Positions 20,557 through 31,033 of a stretch of 64,000 nt of DNA are shown here, one piece after another. The DNA comes from Streptococcus suis (lineage in GTDB: Bacteria; Bacillota; Bacilli; Lactobacillales; Streptococcaceae). The stretch is from positions 1,240,001-1,304,000 of the forward strand of contig CP102145.1 in assembly GCA_024583055.1 (NCBI GenBank). Direction: 5' to 3'. A program made the position numbers and the translations under genes. The first letter of the stretch is position 1. Every line of letters starts with the position of its first letter. Below the pieces are notes generated by a model, which made no database searches, had not been told where the DNA came from, and worked only from the letters and a program-made list of their open reading frames with translations.

Positions 20557-20707
20557 TTTTATTTTTTGACTGTTTCTAAAATAAGCAAAATACGATTGTT
20601 GGTGCTGTTTTTACAAAAATATTATGTCCTTTGATGGAAAATTCCGAAGTCTGAACCTTGCCTTTGGTCGGTTTCTCTGGATTTTCAAGCCAAAACGTAG
20701 CGAAAAT

Positions 20708-20736
20708 TTGTATTTCTTCAGCAAACTAGATAAAAT
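20708..20736 (+). promoter_or_regulatory. Promoter of gshF
   Basis: TTGTAT, 17 bases, TAAAAT, with gshF starting 31 bases later. The rest of the 409-base gap to purA holds the purA leader and promoter and no gene. Confidence 0.5.
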
Positions 20737-20766
20737 TGGAATAAGAAAATAACAGGAATAGACACT

Positions 20767-23010
20767 ATGCTGAAACACTTACCCTCTACCGCACCCATTC
20801 TTCAAGCAACTTTTGGCTTAGAAAGAGAATCTCTGCGGATTAACACTGAAAATCGTGTGGCTCAGACGCCCCACCCTGAAAAACTAGGTTCACGATCCTT
20901 CCATCCCTATATCCAGACCGACTACAGCGAGCCACAGCTAGAGCTGATTACGCCTGTTACCCAGTCGACCAAAGAAGCGCGTCGCTTTTTGGGCGCCATC
21001 ACAGACGTTGCCTGTCGATCCATGAACAAGGACGAATACCTTTGGCCCCTGTCCATGCCTCCTCACATCACCGAGGACGAAATTCAAATCGCCCAGCTAG
21101 AAAGCGAATTTGAGTACCAGTATCGGGTCGGTTTGGGGCAACGCTACGGCAAGCTCTTGCAGTCCATGTCGGGCATCCATTATAACTTTGAATTGGGCAA
21201 AGACCTGATCCAGCAACTATTTGAGACCAGCAGAGAGACGGATAGCGAGAAGGATTTTGTTACCTTCAAAAATGCCCTCTACCTAAAACTGGCCCAGAAT
21301 TTTCTCTATTATCGCTGGTTCTTGACCTATCTTTACGGGGCAAGCTCAATGGCGGAGAAGGATTTTTTTGCGGATGACATTGGTTGCGTTCGTTCCATTC
21401 GTAATTCCCAATACGGCTATGTCAATGCGGATGATATTTGGATCTCTTTTTCATCACTGGAACAATACGTCACAGACATGGAAGAGGCAGTGACCGACGG
21501 CCGCTTGTCTGCGGAAAAAGAATTTTACTCTGCTGTCCGTTTGCGCGGGGCCAAGGCCAGTCGCGACTATCTGACCAAGGGCATTTCTTATTTGGAGTTT
21601 CGGACCTTTGACCTCAATCCCTTCGACCAACTGGCCATCAGCCAAGGGACCTTGGACACAGTTCATCTCTTCATTCTCGCCCTCTTGTGGCTGGATGATT
21701 TAACCGATGTCGACGCACAATTGGCGCAGGCCCATCAGCTTAACAACCGCATTGCCCTCAGCCATCCCTTGACACCTTTACCAGCAGAGGCGGATAGCCA
21801 AACCATTGTTCAAGCCATGCAAGCGATTATTGACCATTTTGGATTGGACAGCTATTATCAAGATTTACTGACGACTGTTCAAGCCAGCTTGAGCGACCCG
21901 AGCCTGACTTTGGCAGGGAAATTGTTGGAAAAAGTCAAAGACCGGTCCCTTCAAGAATTTGGACGCAAGCAAGGTCTAGCCTTTCAAGATTACGCTTGGT
22001 CTGCGCCTTATGCCCTCAAGGGCTATGAAAATATGGAACTCTCCACCCAGATGATTCTCTTTGACGCCATTCAGATGGGACTGCAGGTCGAGATATTGGA
22101 TGAAGAGGACCAATTTCTCAAGCTTTGGAAGGGTGACCATGTCGAATATATCAAAAACGGCAACATGACTTCCAAGGACAACTACGTCATTCCTCTGGCC
22201 ATGGCCAACAAGGTCGTAACCAAGAAGATACTGGACCAGGCTGGTTTCCCAGTGCCTGCGGGAGCGGAATTCTCTCACAAGGAAGAGGCCCTGCGGTATT
22301 ACGGACAGGTAGCCAGCTCTGCTATTGTTGTCAAACCCAAATCTACCAATTTCGGACTAGGCATCTCTATCTTCCAAGAACCGGCAAGCCTTGCGGACTA
22401 TGAAAAAGCCCTTGACATCGCCTTTTCGGAAGATAGCCATGTGCTAGTGGAGGAGTTCGTGGCGGGAACCGAGTACCGCTTCTTTATCCTTGATGGCAAG
22501 TGCGAGGCTGTCCTGCTCCGCGTCGCAGCCAATGTCGTAGGGGATGGACAGTCAACCATCCGAGAATTAGTGGACCAAAAAAATCAAGATCCCCTGCGTG
22601 GCCGTGACCACCGTTCACCTCTGGAAATCATTAACTTGGGCGACATCGAACTGCTTATGTTGGAGCAACAGGGCTACACACCCGATACAGTTTTGCCAGA
22701 AGGCGTCCAAGCCTTTCTGCGTGGCAATTCCAATATCTCCACCGGTGGTGACTCTATTGATATGACCGACCAGATGGACCAGTCCTACAAACAACTGGCT
22801 GCCGCTATGGCAACTGCTATGGGAGCTTGGGCCTGCGGTGTAGATTTGATTATTCCTGACCGCACTAAGCCAGCCAGCAAGGAAGAGCCCAACTGCACCT
22901 GTATCGAACTTAACTTTAACCCTGCCATGTACCTGCATACCTATACCTACGCAGGACCTGGTCAGAGCATTACACCGAAGATATTACGGAAGTTGTTTCC
23001 TGAACTATAA
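20767..23010 (+). CDS. gshF: Bifunctional glutamate-cysteine ligase / glutathione synthetase
   Basis: One-protein glutathione synthesis, typical of streptococci and Listeria. The N-terminal half (about residues 1-470) is a GshA-type ligase, with GLERESLRI near the start and PQLELITPV. The C-terminal half is an ATP-grasp domain with VVKPKSTNFGLGISIF and EEFVAGTEYRFFIL, ending in IELNFNPAMYLH. Its 747 residues match full-length GshF. It stands alone, with a terminator right after the stop. Confidence 0.96.
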   Translation: MLKHLPSTAPILQATFGLERESLRINTENRVAQTPHPEKLGSRSFHPYIQTDYSEPQLELITPVTQSTKEARRFLGAITDVACRSMNKDEYLWPLSMPPHITEDEIQIAQLESEFEYQYRVGLGQRYGKLLQSMSGIHYNFELGKDLIQQLFETSRETDSEKDFVTFKNALYLKLAQNFLYYRWFLTYLYGASSMAEKDFFADDIGCVRSIRNSQYGYVNADDIWISFSSLEQYVTDMEEAVTDGRLSAEKEFYSAVRLRGAKASRDYLTKGISYLEFRTFDLNPFDQLAISQGTLDTVHLFILALLWLDDLTDVDAQLAQAHQLNNRIALSHPLTPLPAEADSQTIVQAMQAIIDHFGLDSYYQDLLTTVQASLSDPSLTLAGKLLEKVKDRSLQEFGRKQGLAFQDYAWSAPYALKGYENMELSTQMILFDAIQMGLQVEILDEEDQFLKLWKGDHVEYIKNGNMTSKDNYVIPLAMANKVVTKKILDQAGFPVPAGAEFSHKEEALRYYGQVASSAIVVKPKSTNFGLGISIFQEPASLADYEKALDIAFSEDSHVLVEEFVAGTEYRFFILDGKCEAVLLRVAANVVGDGQSTIRELVDQKNQDPLRGRDHRSPLEIINLGDIELLMLEQQGYTPDTVLPEGVQAFLRGNSNISTGGDSIDMTDQMDQSYKQLAAAMATAMGAWACGVDLIIPDRTKPASKEEPNCTCIELNFNPAMYLHTYTYAGPGQSITPKILRKLFPEL

Positions 23011-23035
23011 ACTGGCTAGTCATAGTCAGTTTTTT
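23009..23035 (+). terminator. Terminator of gshF
   Basis: AACTGGCTA and TAGTCAGTT pair around a short loop, and TTTTTT follows. Confidence 0.7.
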
Positions 23036-23070
23036 ACTTTCGGTCACTCCCTTTCCCCATTTTCCCCACT

Positions 23071-23089
23071 TGTGCTATAATAATCCTTA
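23071..23089 (+). promoter_or_regulatory. Extended -10 of hslO, suggesting a leaderless mRNA
   Basis: TGTGCTATAAT ends at 23081 and the hslO ATG begins at 23089, only 7 bases later. Transcription should start at or next to the A of the ATG. No Shine-Dalgarno fits between. Confidence 0.55.
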
Positions 23090-23955
23090 TGGATAAAATT
23101 ATTAAGACTCTATCAAAAAGCGGGCATTTCCGTGCCTTTGTGCTAGATAGCACAGAAACCGTGAAAACAGCCCAAGAAAAACACGATACTATGGCGTCGT
23201 CCACCGTTGCTCTGGGTCGCACCCTCATTGCCAATCAGATTTTGGCTGCCAATGAAAAAGGCGATACCAAAATCACCCTGAAAATCTTGGCCAGCGGTGC
23301 TGTTGGGGCTATCATCTCTGTTGCCAATACCAAAGGGCAGGTCAAGGGCTACATTCAAAACCCAGACTTGGACTACAAACGGACGACGACTGGCGAGGTT
23401 ATCGTTGGACCACTTGTAGGCAATGGTCAATTCCTGGTCATTACAGACTACGGAACTGGCCACCCCTACAATTCCATGACGCCATTGATTTCTGGTGAAA
23501 TCGGTGAAGACTTTGCTTATTTCTTAACAGACAGCCAGCAAACACCTTCTGCGGTGGGACTGAATGTCTTGTTGGACGAGGAAGACAAGGTCAAGGTAGC
23601 TGGCGGCTTCTTGCTCCAAGTTTTACCAGGTGCGACTGAGGCTGAAATTGTCCGTTTCGAAAAACGCATCCAAGAAATGCCTGCCATTTCAAGCCTGCTG
23701 GCTTCTGAAAACCACATAGAAGCTCTGCTATCCGCCATTTATGGCGACGACGACTTCAAACGCCTATCAGAAGAAGAAATCGGCTTTGTCTGCGACTGCT
23801 CTAAAGACCGCTTCCTCGATGCTCTAGCCAGCTTGCCAAAAGCGGACCTGCAAGAGATGAAAGAGGAAGACAAGGGCGTGGACATCACCTGCCAATTCTG
23901 CCAGACCCATTACCACTTTGACGAAAACGATTTGGAGGAACTCATCAATGGCTAA
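23089..23955 (+). CDS. hslO: Hsp33 redox-regulated chaperonin
   Basis: Cytosolic holdase switched on by oxidation, 288 residues. The C-terminal zinc-binding cysteines are CDCSKDR (about 254-260) and CQFC (about 270-273). The N-terminal domain runs from [22 protein letters not shown]. The last eight bases overlap the dusB start, so the two are coupled. The start appears leaderless. Placed beside gshF it makes a small redox-related group. Confidence 0.95.
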   Translation: MDKIIKTLSKSGHFRAFVLDSTETVKTAQEKHDTMASSTVALGRTLIANQILAANEKGDTKITLKILASGAVGAIISVANTKGQVKGYIQNPDLDYKRTTTGEVIVGPLVGNGQFLVITDYGTGHPYNSMTPLISGEIGEDFAYFLTDSQQTPSAVGLNVLLDEEDKVKVAGGFLLQVLPGATEAEIVRFEKRIQEMPAISSLLASENHIEALLSAIYGDDDFKRLSEEEIGFVCDCSKDRFLDALASLPKADLQEMKEEDKGVDITCQFCQTHYHFDENDLEELING

Positions 23956-24952
23956 CCTCAATACCCCTTTCATGATTGGTGATGTGGAAATCCCCAATCG
24001 CTGCGTGCTGGCCCCAATGGCCGGCGTGACCAACTCGGCCTTCCGCACCATTGCCAAGGAAATGGGCGCAGGCCTAGTCGTTATGGAAATGATTTCTGAA
24101 AAAGGCCTTCTCTACAACAACGAGAAGACCCTCCACATGCTCCATATAGACGATAACGAATACCCTATGTCTATCCAGCTCTTCGGTGGCGAGGCTGAGG
24201 GCCTCAAACGTGCAGCTGACTTCATTCAGAAAAACACCAAGGCCAATATCGTAGATATTAACATGGGTTGCCCTGTCAACAAGGTCATCAAGAACGAGGC
24301 TGGTGCCAAGTGGCTCAAGGACCCTGACAAGATTTACCACATCATCAAGGAAGTGACTTCCGTCCTCGACATTCCCCTGACCGTTAAGATGCGGACCGGT
24401 TGGAATAATACCGACCTGGCGGTCGAAAATGCCCTGGCCGCAGAAAGTGGCGGTGTGGCTGCCCTGGCCATGCACGGACGGACCCGCGAGCAGATGTACA
24501 CAGGAACCGTTGACCTAGAGACCTTGACCAAAGTAGCTGGCAGCCTGACCAAGATTCCTTTCATCGCAAACGGCGACATCCGCAATGTAGAAGATGCCCG
24601 CCAGCGTATCGAGGAAGTTGGGGCTGACGCTGTCATGGTCGGCCGGACCGCTATGGGAAATCCCTACATCTTCAACCAGATTAACCACTATCTGGAAACG
24701 GGTGAAATCCTACCCGACCTATCCTTTGAGGACAAGCTCAATGTCGCCTTTGACCACCTAACCCGCTTGACAAATCTCAAGGGCGAAAGCATTGCTGTCC
24801 GCGAATTTCGTGGTCTAGCGCCCCACTACCTGCGTGGCTCAGCTGGTGCCGCTAAAATCCGTGGTGCCGTATCCCGTGCCGAAACCATCGAAGAAGTCCA
24901 AGAACTCTTCGACCAAGCACGCGCTGCCTATCAAGCAAAACAAGTTAAATAA
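23948..24952 (+). CDS. dusB: tRNA-dihydrouridine synthase DusB
   Basis: FMN enzyme that reduces uridines in the tRNA D loop. The 334 residues begin [21 protein letters not shown] at the ATG overlapping hsl[14 protein letters not shown], the catalytic-Cys segment [18 protein letters not shown] and [10 protein letters not shown] are all present. Reading could start earlier in the same frame at 23918, but that would lie wholly inside hslO. Confidence 0.94.
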   Translation: MANLNTPFMIGDVEIPNRCVLAPMAGVTNSAFRTIAKEMGAGLVVMEMISEKGLLYNNEKTLHMLHIDDNEYPMSIQLFGGEAEGLKRAADFIQKNTKANIVDINMGCPVNKVIKNEAGAKWLKDPDKIYHIIKEVTSVLDIPLTVKMRTGWNNTDLAVENALAAESGGVAALAMHGRTREQMYTGTVDLETLTKVAGSLTKIPFIANGDIRNVEDARQRIEEVGADAVMVGRTAMGNPYIFNQINHYLETGEILPDLSFEDKLNVAFDHLTRLTNLKGESIAVREFRGLAPHYLRGSAGAAKIRGAVSRAETIEEVQELFDQARAAYQAKQVK

Positions 24953-24955
24953 ACA

Positions 24956-25056
24956 AAAGGAGATCAGTTCCAGCTGGTCTCCTTTGTCATCTCCGCAAAA
25001 GACGTGTTACTAAATAAAATATAAAGAAATGGTTGGGCATTCCTCAGCCATTTTTT
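24956..25056 (+). terminator. Two tandem terminators after dusB
   Basis: The first pairs AAAGGAGA with TCTCCTTT (24956-24985). The second pairs AAATGGTTGGG with CTCAGCCATTT (25027-25053) using two G-U pairs and then TTTTTT. Together they isolate the next gene. Confidence 0.75.
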
Positions 25057-25067
25057 ATGGATAGTTC

Positions 25068-25096
25068 TTGCCAAATACATATAATTATAATATACT
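25068..25096 (+). promoter_or_regulatory. Promoter of the C39-like peptidase gene
   Basis: TTGCCA, 17 bases, TATACT, 42 bases before the chosen ATG. Confidence 0.55.
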
Positions 25097-25137
25097 AATA
25101 TTGTGAAATGCTTTACAAAATCCTCCAGGAGGTGGCT

Positions 25138-25962
25138 ATGAAATCAAAAGTTATTCTTATCAGTCTCTGTCTGTCTTCTTTAGCTCTCATTCTTGCCTCT
25201 GCCAGCTTTTTTCTGCTTGTCCCTCGGCAGGAGCAGACCTCCCCTGAAGTAAAGGCGACAAGTAGCTCTGTTGTCAAAACAAGTGGAGAACAGACTAAAA
25301 ACCCTAGCTCTTCAAGCTCCAGTAGCTCTGCCATTACCCAAGAAAATGAACCAAATGAGACCACACCGAGTTCCGAACCAGAGCAGGAAAAGCCGGCATC
25401 CAAGCGAATCAAAAAACAGCTAAGTGTCCAACCGCAAATCCAAACTGTCTGGAACTATTGCGCTCCGACGACTGTCAGTATGATGCTATCTAGTCAGGGC
25501 GTCCATGTTGGGCAGAAGCAGTTGGCGTTTGAAATGGGAACCTACGAGCCTTTTGGCACCCATAATCGTGACGCCATTCGCATCCTCAATAAACATCTTT
25601 TCGGCTATGAATATCCTACAGATGGTCAGGCTGGCTATCGGCTGGCGACGGTGACGGACCCTAATCCAGCTGGACAAGAGATGGCCTTGTTTAAGCAGAG
25701 GGTCAGGGAAAATATTGATGTTGGCTACCCTATGTACTATACTTTTGACTCCGCTGTGATGTATCCTGGTAAAAAAGGGGAGCACAACGTCATTGGTATT
25801 GGCTATCTGACCACAGAAGACGGGAAGGATATTGAGCAGCTCTACTACCTCGACCCCTCTCCCAATGTCCAGGACCCTAGATACGGTGGGCTGAAAGTCA
25901 CTACGCCCGAAGAACTATTCCAAGCCCTGATGACCTGTGAAGAGCCAAATTATGGCTGGTAG
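25138..25962 (+). CDS. Membrane-anchored C39-like cysteine peptidase
   Basis: 274 residues starting at the ATG with AGGAGG 6 bases upstream. It has an uncleaved-looking N-terminal anchor (about residues 4-26), a low-complexity linker of Ser, Glu and Pro up to about residue 95, then a papain-like C39_2 domain. Catalytic candidates are the Cys in WNYCAPTTVSMML, the His in KGEHNVIGIGYL and the Asp in LYYLDPSPN. Such proteins are surface-held proteases of unknown target. It is a single-gene unit with terminators on both sides. Confidence 0.8.
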   Translation: MKSKVILISLCLSSLALILASASFFLLVPRQEQTSPEVKATSSSVVKTSGEQTKNPSSSSSSSSAITQENEPNETTPSSEPEQEKPASKRIKKQLSVQPQIQTVWNYCAPTTVSMMLSSQGVHVGQKQLAFEMGTYEPFGTHNRDAIRILNKHLFGYEYPTDGQAGYRLATVTDPNPAGQEMALFKQRVRENIDVGYPMYYTFDSAVMYPGKKGEHNVIGIGYLTTEDGKDIEQLYYLDPSPNVQDPRYGGLKVTTPEELFQALMTCEEPNYGW

Positions 25963-25971
25963 CAATAGCAA

Positions 25972-26002
25972 AACCTCCGAATGCTGACTCGGAGGTTATT
26001 TT
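25972..26002 (+). terminator. Terminator between the C39-like gene and pnuC
   Basis: AACCTCCGA and TCGGAGGTT pair around an 8-base loop, then TATTTTTG. The two genes converge here. Confidence 0.8.
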
Positions 26003-26023
26003 TGTATTTAAGTTTTTAATTTC

Positions 26024-26827
26024 CTACCCCTTTTTCATAGCCTTGGACCATTGGTACCAGCCGACGACACTATTGAGAGCGTAGACCCAGTACATGGCCT
26101 GCATGTGGATGGAATTTCCCCACCAGAGGTAGATAGAAAAGAGGTTGGTCGCAATCCAGAAGAGCCACTGTTCCCTGTAAAGATAAGTCATGAGAAATTG
26201 CCCTGTCCAGTTGGTTCCGTCTGTCACAGAATCTCGGAAGGGTCTGGCAGATCCGATAGATTGGTAGAGAAGACCAAAAATCCCCCAGACAAGAGCCGTG
26301 AAGCTCAGCCATTTGACCCAGCCAAAGAAAGACAGGCTGCGAGTTTCAAATTCGCTGATTTCAGGCGTCTCATCCTCGGTTTCATTGACACGGGCAGCCA
26401 ACCAAGTATAAAGGCCGATAGGCTGCATGACCAAGAAGAAAACAGCTGTCATCACTTCCCCATAAAAGGCACTATTATAGGAAAGCACAAAGTAAATCAG
26501 ACTGTTGATAAAACCAAAAACATAGTTACTAGCCCGGCCTTCTGCTACCATTATGACGCAGACAATCCCCGTCCAGGAGGCAAAGAGCCCCATCCAGTCG
26601 TGTTTGTCGCTACCGCTGGTAAACTCTAAAATCAGCGGCACACTGGATAGACCGATGAGATAGAGCCATTGAAAGGCTGTCCGTCCCAAAAACATATCCG
26701 CAAAGGCTGCCTTCAAGAGCCCGAAAAATCCTAATTCCTTGGCTGCCTGGCCTAATTTCGCAAAGGTGGCAGGGACATTTCGGATGCCCTCCACCCAGCC
26801 AGTCAGTATCTGTTTTATTTTTTCCAT
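26024..26827 (-). CDS. pnuC: Nicotinamide riboside transporter PnuC
   Basis: Facilitator that brings nicotinamide riboside into the cell. It has 267 residues with about seven hydrophobic helices and an aromatic-rich NMR-pocket region (FLMTYLYREQWLFWIATNLFSIYLWW). It starts 16 bases after nadR, whose kinase traps the imported riboside, so the two form one salvage unit. Confidence 0.92.
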   Translation of the reverse strand: MEKIKQILTGWVEGIRNVPATFAKLGQAAKELGFFGLLKAAFADMFLGRTAFQWLYLIGLSSVPLILEFTSGSDKHDWMGLFASWTGIVCVIMVAEGRASNYVFGFINSLIYFVLSYNSAFYGEVMTAVFFLVMQPIGLYTWLAARVNETEDETPEISEFETRSLSFFGWVKWLSFTALVWGIFGLLYQSIGSARPFRDSVTDGTNWTGQFLMTYLYREQWLFWIATNLFSIYLWWGNSIHMQAMYWVYALNSVVGWYQWSKAMKKG

Positions 26828-26842
26828 ATCTCCTATTTTCTC

Positions 26843-27880
26843 CTAAAATTCCTGATAGATGGCATCAATCAGATCAATGGATTTTTGATAGTTTTCCAGA
26901 TAGGACCCACCGATAAAGGCCAAATGCGCATCTGGGTGATTTTTTGCCACTAATTTTTTCAATAACTCCGTAAAAGCATGGCGAACTTCCTGGTCGGCCA
27001 TAGACATGTCCCGAAAACCGTCGTCCACATAGTTACCTGTCGGCAGGACAAAGATAATCAAGTCCCACTTTTCATTCTTGACCGTGTCAGCACAGAGGGA
27101 ATGGAAGGAGCTGGAGCTTTCGCCGATATAATAGTTATAGTAGGCCTCGGTCACAGTCGCATTGGTATCCGCAATGACCAGCCCACGATTGGTGTCTGAG
27201 TCAATCAAGTCAGAGGTCTGGCGATACTGGCCCGTCAGCAAGTAATTGTAATCCTTGCCTGTCAACTCATCGTCACGAACATTGTAGCGCTTTTGGTAAT
27301 AGCGGGCGTACTCTAGGGAGACAGGACAGGAATAATAGCGTCCCAAATCCTTGACCAGGGTAGTCTTGCCGTTTGAGGCCGAACCAACCACCAAGACATT
27401 TTTTGAAAAATGCCGTCTGAAGGGCTTGGCAATCAGGTTCCAGTGCTTGGCTGGATTTTCCCGAATTAGGGTAGCCGAAATACCGAAATTACGCTCGGTG
27501 AAAGATGCTCTGAAGCCACGCTCTTCCAGCTCCGCAGAGTATTCTTTTTCAGAAACATAGAAGACCAATTCCTCGTCTTCGCCAGCCTGCACCAGCTGTT
27601 GTAAGGCCTCTAGCCAGGGCGCCCAACCTTCTGGATAAGGAGGCATGCCTGTTTCGTCTAGCTTATAAACCGAAATCAAGGACTCGTCATTAAAAGTTTC
27701 ACGAATATAGCGAAAACGCTTTTGCAGACCCAGGCCAATCTTGTCCCCACGGTCATTTTCATAACCAGATACGATGACCACCGCTCGGTCACAGGCTCGC
27801 TTGGCCCGCTGGATTAGGTCAATGTGACCCTTGTGCATAGGCGCAAAGGTCCCAAAAATAACAGCAACAGTTTTTTTCAT
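26843..27880 (-). CDS. nadR: NadR-type NMN adenylyltransferase / ribosylnicotinamide kinase
   Basis: 345 residues. The N-terminal nucleotidyltransferase shows FGTFAPMHKGHIDLI with the HxGH-type motif. The C-terminal kinase has the P-loop VVGSASNGKTTL near residue 168. It lacks the DNA-binding N-terminus of enterobacterial NadR, so it is an enzyme only. It phosphorylates nicotinamide riboside to NMN and can adenylate it. The transporter gene pnuC follows directly. I see no NiaR palindrome here, unlike at niaX (57740). Confidence 0.93.
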   Translation of the reverse strand: MKKTVAVIFGTFAPMHKGHIDLIQRAKRACDRAVVIVSGYENDRGDKIGLGLQKRFRYIRETFNDESLISVYKLDETGMPPYPEGWAPWLEALQQLVQAGEDEELVFYVSEKEYSAELEERGFRASFTERNFGISATLIRENPAKHWNLIAKPFRRHFSKNVLVVGSASNGKTTLVKDLGRYYSCPVSLEYARYYQKRYNVRDDELTGKDYNYLLTGQYRQTSDLIDSDTNRGLVIADTNATVTEAYYNYYIGESSSSFHSLCADTVKNEKWDLIIFVLPTGNYVDDGFRDMSMADQEVRHAFTELLKKLVAKNHPDAHLAFIGGSYLENYQKSIDLIDAIYQEF

Positions 27881-27940
27881 AAGATACCTATTTACATTTT
27901 ATATTTTAGGAAAATGACGAATACGTTCTCCCTTTCCTTC

Positions 27941-30391
27941 TTACACTATGTCAAATTTCAATTGGCCAGCTTTGACGCCCACTTTAAGGGTTTGACCGCC
28001 AACCAGGTCACCACGCAAGAGCATTTCTGCCAATGAATCTTCCAGCTTGGTCTGCAAGAGACGGCGGAGCGGACGGGCACCCATTTCTGGATCGTAGCCT
28101 TCTGTCGCTAGGAGTTTGAGAGCAGACGGTTGCAACTTGAGGGTCAGACCACGCTCGGCCGTGATAGCTATCAGCGGCTGCACCATGACCTTGACAATAT
28201 CCTGCATATCCGCTTCAGATAGGCTGTGGAAGACAACCTTTTCATCAATACGGTTGATAAACTCTGGGCGGTAGGCCTTTTTCAATTCCTCGAAAATCCG
28301 TTTTTCCACATGCTCCTGGCTCTTGGACAAATCAAGGGCACCAAAACCAACCGTCTTGTCGTCCCTCAGGGCAGTTGCCCCAAGGTTGGAGGTCATGATA
28401 ATAATCGTATTAGAGAAATCTACCTTACGCCCCTTGTTGTCTGTCAAGACACCGTCGTCCAAGACCTGGAGGAGGACATTGAAAATATCTGGGTGGGCCT
28501 TTTCAACCTCGTCAAAGAGAAGGACAGAGTAAGGCTTGTTGCGGACTTTTTCCGTCAACTCGCCACCCTCTTCATAGCCAACATAGCCTGGAGGCGCACC
28601 GTTGAGGCGGCTGGCCGCAAATTTCTCCATATACTCGGACATATCAAAGCGGATTAGTGCCGACTCATCATCAAAGAGGACTTCTGCCAGGGCCTTAGCC
28701 AGCTCGGTCTTGCCGACACCTGTTGGCCCCAGGAACATAAAGGAACCGATTGGACGGCGACCGGTCCGAATGCCAGACTGATTGCGTCGAATGGCTCTGC
28801 TGACGGCTGAGATGGCCTGGTCCTGACCGATGACCCGCTTGTGGAGTTCTGCTTCCAGGTTCAGGTATTTCTTGGCATCTGTCTGGCTGAGTTTCTGCAC
28901 TGGAATACCCGACAGGCGACTGAGGGTCTCCAAAATATCTGCCTCCGTCACTTCTAAGTCGTAACCTTGGCCGGCTTTAACAGCCTCTTTCTCAGCCAGG
29001 AGGAGCTTGCTGACCGTTTTGTATTTGCCAGCCATGAGGGCCTGGTCAAGGACTGTCAAGCCTGTCGCAACTGGCTGACCCTTGACACGGTTCTGCACCC
29101 TTGCCGCTGATTCGTCTAGTAAGTCAATTGCTGAATCCGGCAGGCGTTTGCTAGTCAAATATCGCTTGGCATAGGTCACGGCCGTCTCTACAGCACTATC
29201 TGTGATTTGGACCCTGTGGTATTTTTCAAAAGTCCCTTTGAGACCTGCCAAAATGGCAATGCTGTCCGCCACTGTTGGCTCTTCGATGATGACCTTGGCA
29301 AAACGGCGAACCAGAGCAGCATCCTTTTCGATATGTTTCTGATATTCCGACTGGGTCGTCGCACCAAGCGTCCGCAGAGTGCCACGCGCCAGAGCAGGCT
29401 TGAGGATATTGGCCGCATCCATGGTCGAATCAATCCCAGAACCAGAGCCCATAATAGTATGAAGCTCATCGATGAAAAGAATCACCTGACCATCTTCTTC
29501 GATGTCGTTTATGATATTGTTCATCCGCTCCTCAAAATCCCCACGGAAACGGGTCCCAGAAACCACACTCATCAAATCCAGCTCCAAGACCCGCATCTTA
29601 GCCAGACTAGGCGGAACATCTCCCGACGCTATACGCTGAGCAAGTCCCAGGGCCAGGGCTGTTTTCCCGACACCCGCATCACCGACCAAGACAGGATTAT
29701 TCTTGGTCTTGCGCGATAAAATCTGCACCATACGCGAAATCTCAGTATCACGACCGATAACAGGCTCCATCTTGCCTTCACGAGCCAAGGCAGTCAAGTC
29801 ACGGGTGTAATCTTCCAAACCACCTGTCTGGGGCTGAGGCATACCGCCACCCATCATCTGCCCCATGGTCTGTTGAGGAGCCTTGCGCCCCTTCAAGGCC
29901 AGACGAATGGCCTTAAGATCTTCCTTGTTGAAGCCTGCACGGGTCTCAAGATTTTTCCGCAAATCTAGCAGGCGAATCTTATCATCCGAGTCTTCATGGT
30001 GAAAACCAACCTTGTCCAAAATCTGACTGGCCACTGTTTTCTTGTCCAAAAGCATGGCTAGGAAAAGATGCTCTGTTCCTACTTCCTTAGCCTTGACGGC
30101 CTGCGCAATGGTTTTGGCATTGGCTGCCTTCTCATCCAAACGCTTGGACGACGGCAAAATCTTGAAGGACTCTATGTCCTCCTGATAGACTTTTTCGGTC
30201 ACGACAAAGGTAGCATGCTCATAGTCTGCCACACTAGGTGGATAATCTGCCAGAACCGCTCCAGCCACCGTATCTTGGTTGATAACAAAGGCCAAGAGCA
30301 CATGCCAGGTCTCCAACAAATCACTACTATAACGTTGGGCAATCAGCTGGGCATCCTCAAAGACCCGTTTCAATCCCTTTGAAATATTCAT
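27941..30391 (-). CDS. clpC: ClpC AAA+ unfoldase
   Basis: ATPase partner of ClpP, 816 residues. An N-terminal Clp_N repeat domain comes first, then AAA module 1 with [10 protein letters not shown] and AAA module 2 with [10 protein letters not shown]. The coiled middle domain lies between residues about 410 and 460. It starts 4 bases after ctsR and shares its CtsR-controlled promoter. It has no mcsA or mcsB neighbours, as is usual in streptococci. Confidence 0.95.
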   Translation of the reverse strand: MNISKGLKRVFEDAQLIAQRYSSDLLETWHVLLAFVINQDTVAGAVLADYPPSVADYEHATFVVTEKVYQEDIESFKILPSSKRLDEKAANAKTIAQAVKAKEVGTEHLFLAMLLDKKTVASQILDKVGFHHEDSDDKIRLLDLRKNLETRAGFNKEDLKAIRLALKGRKAPQQTMGQMMGGGMPQPQTGGLEDYTRDLTALAREGKMEPVIGRDTEISRMVQILSRKTKNNPVLVGDAGVGKTALALGLAQRIASGDVPPSLAKMRVLELDLMSVVSGTRFRGDFEERMNNIINDIEEDGQVILFIDELHTIMGSGSGIDSTMDAANILKPALARGTLRTLGATTQSEYQKHIEKDAALVRRFAKVIIEEPTVADSIAILAGLKGTFEKYHRVQITDSAVETAVTYAKRYLTSKRLPDSAIDLLDESAARVQNRVKGQPVATGLTVLDQALMAGKYKTVSKLLLAEKEAVKAGQGYDLEVTEADILETLSRLSGIPVQKLSQTDAKKYLNLEAELHKRVIGQDQAISAVSRAIRRNQSGIRTGRRPIGSFMFLGPTGVGKTELAKALAEVLFDDESALIRFDMSEYMEKFAASRLNGAPPGYVGYEEGGELTEKVRNKPYSVLLFDEVEKAHPDIFNVLLQVLDDGVLTDNKGRKVDFSNTIIIMTSNLGATALRDDKTVGFGALDLSKSQEHVEKRIFEELKKAYRPEFINRIDEKVVFHSLSEADMQDIVKVMVQPLIAITAERGLTLKLQPSALKLLATEGYDPEMGARPLRRLLQTKLEDSLAEMLLRGDLVGGQTLKVGVKAGQLKFDIV

Positions 30392-30395
30392 TCCC

Positions 30396-30854
30396 CTAAT
30401 CCTCTTTCCTATCTAAGCGCCGTAAAATCTGACGCATCATGCGGGCCCGGATACCTGCCGCTTCCTTGCCGAGCACCTCATCTGTACCCGTCGCAAGAAA
30501 CAAATTGCCCTCTCGTTCTGTCATCAATTTCTCATCAAACAAGAGCTGTAAAATATCATTATAAACGGTCGCAGACAACTGGTCGCCCATATTATTTAAC
30601 AAATCACGAACCAATTCATGCTTGTCCGAAAAGGTAATGCGGCCAATTCGGATATAGCCTCCGCCACCGCGTTTACTTTCCACAATATAACCCCGACTGG
30701 CTGTAAACCGTGTCTTAATGACATAGTTTATCTGACTGGGCACGACCTCAAACCGACTAGCCAATTCACTCCGACGGAGTTCCGCCACATTGACCTGCTC
30801 CAAGATAGCCTTGATATGCTCTTCGATATAGTCTGATGTATTTTTCATCGCCAT
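30396..30854 (-). CDS. ctsR: Transcriptional repressor CtsR
   Basis: Heat-sensitive repressor of clp and chaperone genes, 152 residues. The winged HTH includes LRRSELASRFEVVPSQINYVIKTRF and the glycine-rich wing ESKRGGGGYIRI. I take the first of two nearby ATGs because AGAGG is 7 bases from it. The CtsR box sits at its own promoter, so it represses itself and clpC. Confidence 0.96.
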   Translation of the reverse strand: MAMKNTSDYIEEHIKAILEQVNVAELRRSELASRFEVVPSQINYVIKTRFTASRGYIVESKRGGGGYIRIGRITFSDKHELVRDLLNNMGDQLSATVYNDILQLLFDEKLMTEREGNLFLATGTDEVLGKEAAGIRARMMRQILRRLDRKED

Positions 30855-30869
30855 GGAATCGCCTCTTTC

Positions 30870-30892
30870 TTTGACTTTCTTTGACCATTATA
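30870..30892 (-). promoter_or_regulatory. CtsR operator and promoter of ctsR-clpC
   Basis: Minus strand GGTCAAA-GAA-AGTCAAA (30886-30870) fits the CtsR heptad repeat. It lies just downstream of TATAAT (30892-30887), so bound CtsR would cover the start site. Confidence 0.9.
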
Positions 30893-31033
30893 CCCTAAAA
30901 AGAGGATTTTTTAAAGTAAAACTCTTTTCCAAGCAAATGGGAACATATAATATGCCTGAAAAACATTTATTTTTTAGTTTTTCTTCAAAATATCTACCAA
31001 GCAAGGAAAACAATAAAGACTGGTCAAACCAGC

